64,000 bases of DNA from Proteles cristata cristata. Taxonomy: Eukaryota; Chordata; Mammalia; Carnivora; Hyaenidae. The DNA is taken from contig JAESUZ010002594.1 of the NCBI GenBank assembly GCA_017311185.1, forward strand, positions 248,001 through 312,000, read 5' to 3'. The position numbers and the translations under genes are program-made. A model generated the notes under the pieces. It was not told the origin of the DNA and made no database searches. It saw only the letters and a list, made by a program, of their open reading frames with translations. Shown in pieces: positions 57,801 to 64,000 of this stretch (positions are counted from its first letter, which is position 1; each line of letters opens with the position of its first letter).

Positions 57801-60800
57801 AGAATAAGAAGAATCCTTTACTCCATCCTGGGTCAGTATCTGGCCATGTAGATCTCCTCTTGTTTCCCACAGCATTTGATACTGGAGAAAGTTTCCGAAG
57901 ATGAAGAACTTCGGAAGAGAATTGCTCATTCTGCAGAAACCAGAGTCCCACGCAAGCAGCCAATCAGTGTGAGGAGAGAGGAAGCGGTGGAGTCTGGAGC
58001 TGGAGAGCCAGCTCTGTGGAAAAGCCCCGAGCCGGAGCCGGCTACACTGCTGGGAGCTCCTCCCCGACAAGGAGGCGGTGACGTGGCTATTGAAGGTCCA
58101 GAAGGTGCTTGGGAGAAACCCAATGGTGACAGCTTTCAGAACCCTGGAGCCCAGAGCAGTCCAGAGATGTCCATGTTTGAAAGTATGTAACATTTGCCAT
58201 GTGGAAGGTGGAAACACTGGCTCACATAACCCAAGATAGGAAGCGGTAAAAGTAATCTGGGGTTTTTTGTTTTTTGTTTTTTGGTTTTTTTGTTTTTTTT
58301 ATTTCTAGGAGAGAGAGAGAGAGACAGCGTGAGTAGGGGAGGACCAGAGAGAGAGGGAGACACAGACTCTGAAACAGGCTCCAGGCTCTGAGCTGGCAGT
58401 CAGCACAGAGCCCAACGTGGGGCTCGAACCCACGAACCGTGAGATCATGACCTAAGCGAAAGTTGGACATTCAACTGACTAAGCCACCCAGGCGCCCCAG
58501 TAACCTGTTTTCTTGACTGCACTTAGGAGCGTCTTCACAGAAGTCCTTTTGTGTGGCAATACTTTACCTGGGTTACTACTAAACATAGTTTCTGGAACAC
58601 AGACCAGCTAGTGATGGAGAATGATAATAGAAATATACTAGTTCACAGGAAACTGGTTTGAGTAATATATTAAGTAATTGAATTTACATGGTGTTCATTC
58701 CCAGACAGATTTATTAAACAAGTAATATACTCAGCCTGGTATTTTTTTTGGCCTATCTCATTTCTCTTTATTTTTTTAACTTTTTTTTTTTTATTTTTAA
58801 TTTTTTTTATTTATTTCTAGGAGAGAGAGAGAGACAGCGTGAGCAGGGGGGAGGGTCAGAGAGAAAGAGGGAGTCACAGACTGAAACAGACTCCAGGCTC
58901 TGAGCTGGCAGTCAGCACAGAGCCCGACGCGGGGCTCGAACCCACAAACCGCGAGATCATGACCTAAGCGAAAGTCGGACGCTTAACCGACTAAGCCACC
59001 CAGGCGCCCCTCTCATTACTCTTCTTTAAAAGTCACCACCATTCAAGAAGGATGAAGAGATTGTGAGCATTCTCTTCTGTGCCTAGATTTTGGGGTGGAC
59101 AGGGAAGCCCCTAAGAGGTTCGTAGGCTTGTTTGGGGTCACACGACAAGTCAGTGATAGAATAGGATCTGGAGCTGGCCACACCTTTCCATCAGTCTGTG
59201 CTGCAGTTATGACTGACGTGTGATTTCAATACGTGGCAGATGATGGGGTGTAAACCCTGATTGCTCAGTTACATAGAAAGGTGCTCAGCTCAGCACCTTT
59301 TTCAGGATGTTCTATGAATCATCCAGTTGTCCCTGCAGCCAGTTTTTAAATGGTACTAGCCACTGAGCTATTTTTGTAGCTCTTCTGATGGAGTCTCCCC
59401 CCCTCCTTTTTTTTTTAAGAGCACCAGCAGAGGAGAGGAGCCAGGGGGCTGGCGGGGGGGAAAGAATCCTAAGTAGGCCTCATGCTGAGTGTGGAGCGTG
59501 ATGTGGGGCTCTATCCCACAACCCTGGGATCATGCCCTGAACTGAAATCAAGAATGGGATGCTCCACCCACTGAGCCACCCAGACGCCCCCAGTCTCCCC
59601 ATTTAATCCATATAGTTTTAATGTGGTCACCAGGTTATATGGTGAGAATCCTGCAGCTTGCGTTGCTTATCCCTGTGTTTAGTCCCTAGTCCTGACTTTA
59701 GTTTCCATGCCGACGAGTTTCTGGAAGTCTACGTCTCTGCCTCCGAGCACCCCAACCACTTCTGGATCCAGATCGTTGGCTCCCGCAGTCTGCAGCTGGA
59801 TAAGCTCGTCAACGAGATGACCCAGCACTACGAGCACAGTCTAGTGAGTTGCCGGAGGGACAGGGTCAGGTTTGACAAAAAAGGGTCCTGTCTTTTTTAT
59901 CGTGAGATGTTCTCTTTTTTCCCTGGGGAGCATCTACTTGTTCTTTCTCCTTCTGGTATTTACTGCTTATCTGTTTTTTAGCCGGCTCATCCTAACCCTC
60001 CCAATCCTGATCCCCTCGTGCAGCCTGAAGACTTGACTGTGCACGTTGGAGACATTGTAGCAGCTCCTTTGCCTGCAAATGGTTCCTGGTACCGAGCTCG
60101 GGTCCTTGGCACTTTGGAGAATGGGAACCTGGACCTGTACTTCGTTGACTTTGGAGATAATGGAGATTGCCCACTGAAGGACCTCCGGGCCCTCAGGTCA
60201 GTGTGGAGGCCAGGGTGGAGTCCCCACTACTAACTCAGCCCAGGCCATGGTGGATGGTGTGCTCTTGGCACTCCTCACTGGGTGGGGGGTGGGGCGGGGG
60301 AGGAGAGCCTATTGACAGAGAATAGATGATCTTCTGAACTGGGTTCCTGGTGATGTCTAAAAACAAAGACTGTAAGAGGCCCTTCTGGCACTGGGATTCT
60401 AATTTCAGTTTCTTTCACTTTAGGAGTGACTTCCTTAGCCTTCCATTTCAAGCAATAGAATGTAGTCTGGCACGGATCGCCCCCTCAGGTAAATTGGTCA
60501 CAATGCCTATTGATCTTGCCTCCAATAAAATAACTTTTGTATAGCACTTGGAAGGATTTCTCACATTCCAGGCTTTTTGAGCTCTAGGGGCTCAGGTGTG
60601 TTTTCCTTCCCAGCAGTAGAAAGCAGTCACTGGGAACATGCCCGGCAGGCAGACGTGGTCCCTTCAGGAGTAAAGAGGTAGCCCCGGTTCCCTTCCAGGG
60701 CATAATCTCTCCCCTTCTCAGGCTCTCCCTGCAATCTTTTGCCAGGTGAACAGTGGGAAGAGGAAGCTTTGGATGAGTTTGACAGACTCACTTACTGTGC

Positions 60801-61772
60801 TGACTGGAAGCCCCTGGTGGCTAAGATCTCCAGCTATGTCCAGACTGGGATCTCCACGTGGCCCAAGATTTACTTATATGATACTAGCAATGGGAAGGTA
60901 TGACGGGGTCCACTAATCACTCACTGTCTCTTCAGTGTATTATATCATCGGTCACTTTTTCTTTCCCAGAAACCCTTCTCTGATATTACTCCTGCCTCCT
61001 AAGATCTTGCTTACTAAAGGACTGTCTTTCTTTAAAGTCTCAATCCTCACCCTTCTGCCCTGGTTCCTCAGACATGCCCCCCTCTACAGGGAACATCATT
61101 CCTTTTCATTTTTCTTTTCAGAAACTTGATATTGGGTTAGAATTAGTTCGTAAAGGATATGCGGTTGAGCTTCCCGAAGACATGGAAGAAAACAGAGCCA
61201 TCCCAGACATGTTGCACAATGTGGTGAGTACAGGTCAGGTGCTGCTCCAGGGCGGGGCGGCCTTGAGAGACAGGAGGGCTTCTGGTCACACAGGATGTTT
61301 GGTGGAGGGCTTTCCTAAGGAGGCATCCTTGTTCCTCTCAGCAGTCTACCTCCACTTCCTTAACCAGGCTGTGGGCAAAACGATAGGGTGGCCTCTACCC
61401 TTCACACTAGCCAGTTCGATCTCTGTTTTGTCTTCATCCCTCAGACCACAGAAACGGACGTCTCTCTCAGCAGTATGCTCCCTGAGCCCAAGAAGAGCCC
61501 TGGAGAAATGGCAAACACCCTGTCCTGCCTCAGCTTGTCAGGTACAAACCACATTTCCTCCCCGGAGCGTCTTTGAGAGTTCTGGTTTCCGGTGGTCTCT
61601 CCAAACCAAGGGACGGGGTTAAGACTTAGCTCTTAAAAGGGGCCCCTGAGCACCAAGTAGCCCGTTTTCCCCGAGTCTCCATGGCTGTGCCTAACCTCCT
61701 CTTCGTTCCTGCTGAGCAGAAGCTGCCTCCATGTCTGGGGATGATAATCTTGAAGAGGACTACTTACTCTGA
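54702..61772 (+). CDS. TDRKH: Tudor and KH domain-containing protein
   Basis: Coding join: 54702-54825, 55753-55859, 56722-56911, 57630-57769, 57873-58182, 59683-59843, 60024-60196, 60424-60488, 60746-60897, 61122-61223, 61445-61541, 61720-61772; 557 residues (human 561). Residues about 15-36 form an N-terminal membrane helix that anchors the protein to the mitochondrial outer membrane. Two KH domains follow, with GxxG loops GRQG at 69-72 and GRGG at 141-144, then a variable acidic/proline linker. The Tudor domain covers about 350-411 (SWYRARVL, LYFVDFGD) and reads methyl-arginine on PIWI proteins. The family scaffold recruits PIWI proteins for trimming of piRNA 3' ends in germ cells. Introns after 55859 and 57769 begin with GC. 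The start gives MSTERTSWTSLSTIQ as in human. Confidence 0.98.
55098..55313 (-). repeat. Felid tRNA-derived SINE
   Basis: Reverse-orientation copy ending 'gagccacccaggcgcccc' in the TDRKH intron before 55753. Confidence 0.93.
55753..55859 (+). CDS. TDRKH: TDRKH coding exon 2 (KH1, first part; GC donor)
   Basis: Encodes residues 42-77, ending GRQGANIKQ. The exon is followed by CAG/GCAAGT, the consensus of a GC-AG intron. Using the next GT sites would add 4 or 8 bases and break the frame. Confidence 0.97.
56068..56278 (-). repeat. Felid tRNA-derived SINE
   Basis: Reverse-orientation copy ending 'gagccacccaggtgcccc', in the GC-AG intron between TDRKH coding exons 2 and 3. Confidence 0.93.
56293..56496 (-). 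repeat. Felid tRNA-derived SINE, more diverged
   Basis: Begins 'aaaaaatgtttattttagag' about 15 bases after the preceding SINE and ends 'gagccacccaggtgcccc'. The two may be independent insertions into the same A/T-rich site; flanks 'cttgaaatgaggattttt' and 'ctgagattttttt' are similar. Confidence 0.9.
56722..56911 (+). CDS. TDRKH: TDRKH coding exon 3 (KH1 end, KH2 start)
   Basis: Encodes residues 78-140 plus one base, LRKQTGARIDVDTEDVGDER through SVPQRAVGRII. The glycine codon that opens the KH2 GxxG loop is split by the next intron. Acceptor ttctctgcag, donor G/GTACCA. Confidence 0.97.
57630..57769 (+). CDS. TDRKH: TDRKH coding exon 4 (KH2; GC donor)
   Basis: Encodes residues 141-187, GRGGETIRSICKASGAKITC onward, ending EVAAAK. 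The donor is AAG/GCAAGT, a second GC-AG intron. The frame to the next exon (HLILEKV) requires this junction. Confidence 0.97.
57873..58182 (+). CDS. TDRKH: TDRKH coding exon 5 (linker)
   Basis: Encodes residues 188-290 plus one base: a helical HLILEKVSEDEELRKRIAHS segment, then a poorly conserved proline/glutamate/glycine linker. Length differences from human fall here. Donor A/GTATGT. Confidence 0.97.
58258..58499 (-). repeat. Felid tRNA-derived SINE with (GTTTT)n head
   Basis: Reverse-orientation copy beginning with a T-rich tract of GTTTTTT-type units and ending 'aagccacccaggcgcccc'. Flanks 'agtaatctg' and 'agtaacctg' are a probable duplication. Confidence 0.93.
58760..59010 (-). repeat. 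Felid tRNA-derived SINE
   Basis: Reverse-orientation copy with a long T-rich start and the end 'aagccacccaggcgcccc'. Flanks 'tctcatttctcttta' and 'tctcattactcttct' are a diverged duplication. Confidence 0.93.
59399..59590 (-). repeat. Diverged CAN-SINE
   Basis: Degenerate reverse copy: 'gagtgtggagcgtgatgtgg', 'accctgggatcatgccctga' and the end 'gagccacccagacgcccc'. 'agtctcccc' occurs on both sides. Older than the other intronic copies. Confidence 0.8.
59683..59843 (+). CDS. TDRKH: TDRKH coding exon 6 (pre-Tudor)
   Basis: Encodes residues 291-344, PSPDFSFHADEFLEVYVSAS onward, through YEHSL. This is the conserved strand-helix part that precedes the core Tudor barrel (extended Tudor fold). Donor CTA/GTGAGT. 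Confidence 0.97.
60024..60196 (+). CDS. TDRKH: TDRKH coding exon 7 (core Tudor)
   Basis: Encodes residues 345-401 plus two bases: PEDLTVHVGDIVAAPLPANG onward with Trp366, Tyr367, Tyr383, Phe384 and Phe387 supplying the aromatic cage region. An upstream acceptor at 59980-59981 would add 42 bases in frame (14 residues, starting PAHPNPPNP). Confidence 0.95.
60424..60488 (+). CDS. TDRKH: TDRKH coding exon 8
   Basis: A 65-base exon encoding residues 402-423 plus one base, SDFLSLPFQAIECSLARIAP onward. Acceptor ctttcactttag, donor G/GTAAAT. Confidence 0.97.
60746..60897 (+). CDS. TDRKH: TDRKH coding exon 9
   Basis: Encodes residues 424-474, GEQWEEEALDEFDRLTYCAD onward, ending YLYDTSNGK. It is the C-terminal part of the extended Tudor fold. 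Donor AAG/GTATGA. Confidence 0.97.
61122..61223 (+). CDS. TDRKH: TDRKH coding exon 10
   Basis: Encodes residues 475-508, KLDIGLELVRKGYAVELPED onward, ending PDMLHNV. Acceptor tttcttttcag, donor GTG/GTGAGT. Confidence 0.97.
61445..61541 (+). CDS. TDRKH: TDRKH coding exon 11
   Basis: Encodes residues 509-540 plus one base, TTETDVSLSSMLPEPKKSPG onward. Acceptor catccctcag, donor G/GTACAA. Confidence 0.96.
61720..61772 (+). CDS. TDRKH: TDRKH coding exon 12 and stop
   Basis: Encodes residues 541-557, EAASMSGDDNLEEDYLL, then TGA. A donor-like CAC/GTGAGT follows at 61788/61789, 16 bases after the stop, suggesting the 3' UTR is spliced to an exon starting at 62009 (acceptor tctcggcag). Confidence 0.96.
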
Positions 61773-62693
61773 AGCCTGGCTCTGCCACGTGAGTGCAACT
61801 GCCCTCTCTCTCTAGCCCCAGGGAAGTAACTAGGGGGACAGCTTTGTCCTGCCCCCTTCCCTTCTTCACATGACTCCTTCCCTTCCCCTTTCCCTTCTTC
61901 ACACTACTCTCCCTTCCCCTCCCTGTCTTCACATGACTCTGCTGCAGTTTCACTCATTCTCAGGTTGAGCCCTTTCAAGCTTTTGTGTCGGTGTGTTTGT
62001 CTCGGCAGGATTTGGGGCCTGGAGAGAGGAGCCTATGATAAATGGATCTATGGAGTCCTTTCTCCGTGACCGAGATGATCTGGCTTGCTGTGGACCAAAT
62101 GCATGCTCCCCTTCTGTTGGACTACCAGAAAGAGTGTGGGGTAGAGCAGGAGACAACTACATGTCCCTTCTCCATATGCCCAACGCTGTCTTCTTCCAGA
62201 GTTTGCTTCCAGGCTGCTCAGCGTCTGGTCCGCTATCTGCTGGCGATTACTGTGTGCTTTTGCAAGGCTATGTCCTTTTTGAGGCTGGAAAGCAGCCAGG
62301 AGTTGGTCACCGGAGGTGATGATTCTGCAGACTTCTGACTCACCTCCTCAGGTGACTGTTAGTTACAGGAGGTTTTTTGAGTGGTTAGCTCAAAGACCAC
62401 AGTTGACTTGGGAAGAACAGGCAAAAGTCAGTAGGATTGTATTTAACAGTCTCAGGAAATGGGAGAACACTGCCTCCCAGCCTCAACTGCTGATAGGTTA
62501 TTGGAGATCAGTTTTCTGAAACAGTGCTCCAGCCATTTCCCTGTTAACTTTGGTTAAAATACAAGTTAGACCAGGAGAGAGCGGCTCAAGAAATACTCTA
62601 AAGTGCTAGTGTAGTGTCTGTAGACACACACACCTCCATAAAGTGAACGAGAACTTTCATAGCTGTTTAAGTCATTTGTGGGGTTCTTTGATG

Positions 62694-62699
62694 AATAAA
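62694..62699 (+). terminator. TDRKH: Polyadenylation signal of TDRKH
   Basis: AATAAA in 'gatgaataaagttctcaaaa', 922 bases after the TDRKH stop. It is the first canonical signal downstream. Confidence 0.7.
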
Positions 62700-62719
62700 G
62701 TTCTCAAAAAAATGATCTA

Positions 62720-64000
62720 AAACTAAATGTTGGTTGAATCAAGGTAGACGCAGGATTGTGGCTATCTCCTGCACCTAAACCTGGTGGAATTCGTTACATG
62801 CCTTACGTGGAGGGCCCATCTTTGAACCAAGTGTCCATCCCTTGCACAGATCTGTCCTTTCCCTAAAGGTATTTCAGAATTAACCATTCACAGAGAACCA
62901 GAGCATTTTAGGTTTGGGCTTTGTAAGTGAGGACACCACCCAAACTAGAAGCTTGGAAGAGGCCTGGGTTCTGGTAGGTCTCCTGTGTCCTCACTGGAAG
63001 CCTTTTGGGAGCCCTGTCTCCACGTACCCCTGCTTCACGGCCAGGGCCGAGCGGCCAGCGAGCGCTGCGGAAGTGACTGGGCAGCAGGGGCTCTAAGTGC
63101 ATATGTGGGTGGGGGTACAGTGGCCGATGAATGGGAGGGCTTTTTAAGGATCTGTAAGATGAACTCCAAAACTTAAAACTGGCACAGAAGGATGCCCCAT
63201 GCACAGTTTTGTTCTTCCAACCTAGGGTTAGGGACACCTAGCCATACTCTGGGTTCCCATCACCATGGTTTTCAAAATTTATTTTCTCAAATCTCAGTAC
63301 CATGTGGTAGAGAAAGGTTCCTGTGAAGGAGCATCTCTGATGGGTTTGTGGAATCTCTGAAGACTTATCCGGGAAGGGCTGCCATTGATCTGAGCAGGGT
63401 TCACACCTTGGCCACAGTGAACTCGCCCCCAAAGCAGGCTCGGCCCTGGACTTGGCACTGCTCCACGACAGGGTCATGAGGCCTACTAGTCAGTCACCAG
63501 GCTCCTCGGACCCCTGGCCCTTAAAGGGGGCCCAAATGTAAATCATGTGTAGGGCTTGTTGCTCAGGAAAAGGAGCAGTGCCTCGGTTGCAGCTGTGGTT
63601 TCTTACCGTGCACACGAGGCTCTTCCTTTTGTGTAGCTGTTGCGTTCCCCCCCGCCGCCCCGCAGCTCATGTCCCAGCTGGATGGGCTCCAGCGCACCCC
63701 TGCCCTGCCCTTGTCTGGATGCCCTCTTTTAGCCCTTATTTCTCATTTTGTCCTTTGAACTGCTCTCCTTGAGCCAAAGTTGTGGGATCCAGGTACCTTC
63801 TTGGGTTTCCTCCACATCCAAAGAGAAGGAATTTGTGCTGATCTCTAATTTGAACTGAAGTACATGAAGGAAAAACTCCCAACGAGGCTTAAGTTTTTCT
63901 CACTTTCCTAGTGCCTGGTTTTTGCTCTTGGCAAGTACACAGTTAACAACGGTTAGACTAAGTGAATGGCTTTAGGAGCAGGGGGAAAAGCAAAAGAACC
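62720..64000. other. Downstream of TDRKH, nothing recognised
   Basis: No coding exon or classifiable repeat is seen on either strand. In human the tail-to-tail neighbour is OAZ3; I looked for its C-terminal coding exon on the minus strand and did not find it here. Confidence 0.5.

Noticed and set aside
62720..64000. Expected OAZ3 3' end on the minus strand
   Set aside because: Human synteny predicts OAZ3 tail-to-tail with TDRKH, but no minus-strand frame matches the antizyme C terminus. It probably lies beyond the window.

Overview
This is a stretch of nuclear DNA from a carnivoran mammal, almost certainly a felid. The genes are intron-rich with GT-AG splice sites and vertebrate proteins, and CpG islands stand out against CpG-poor DNA. 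About nineteen copies of a tRNA-derived SINE are scattered through it, with the 'cacctgggtggctcag' head and 'gctgacagctcagagcctgga' body that I associate with cats rather than dogs. The species cannot be fixed from the sequence. Gene order matches human 1q21.3 read on the minus strand: C2CD4D, RORC, LINGO4, TDRKH, all on the plus strand here.

Layout. 1-2.6 kb: repeats, then a CpG island that is probably the C2CD4D promoter. 3.0-4.1 kb: C2CD4D, one coding exon. 4.1-9.3 kb: non-coding DNA with old repeats and scattered E-boxes. 9.3-31.7 kb: RORC, with 11 coding exons for RORgamma (517 residues). A separate seven-base coding first exon for the lymphoid form RORgamma-t (496 residues) lies inside intron 2 behind a compact promoter-like block. 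32.2-37.5 kb: LINGO4, with a candidate non-coding first exon near 32.6 kb and a single coding exon (591 residues). The intervening intron holds an unexplained 438-codon open frame. 37.5-46.2 kb: intergenic, filled with decayed L1 and many SINEs. 46.3-47.8 kb: CpG island of TDRKH with seven same-orientation CCAAT boxes and a 36-bp minisatellite. 47.4-62.7 kb: TDRKH, 12 coding exons (557 residues), two of whose introns start with GC. 62.7-64.0 kb: nothing recognised.

The genes are neighbours by synteny, not a pathway. RORC is a nuclear receptor of liver, clock and Th17/ILC3 biology. LINGO4 is a neural-type LRR-Ig membrane protein. TDRKH is a mitochondrial-surface Tudor-KH protein of the germline piRNA pathway. 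C2CD4D is a poorly known C2-domain protein. All exon junctions given were checked by reading phase: the RORC coding parts sum to 1554 bases and the TDRKH parts to 1674 bases, stop included.

I found no sign of a new multi-gene system. The best leads are regulatory or structural: the RORgamma-t promoter block, the CCAAT array, the paired GC-AG introns, an in-frame 14-residue alternative acceptor in TDRKH, a His-to-Arg change in the RORgamma ligand-binding domain, a possible shifted LINGO4 start, and the long open frame in the LINGO4 intron.
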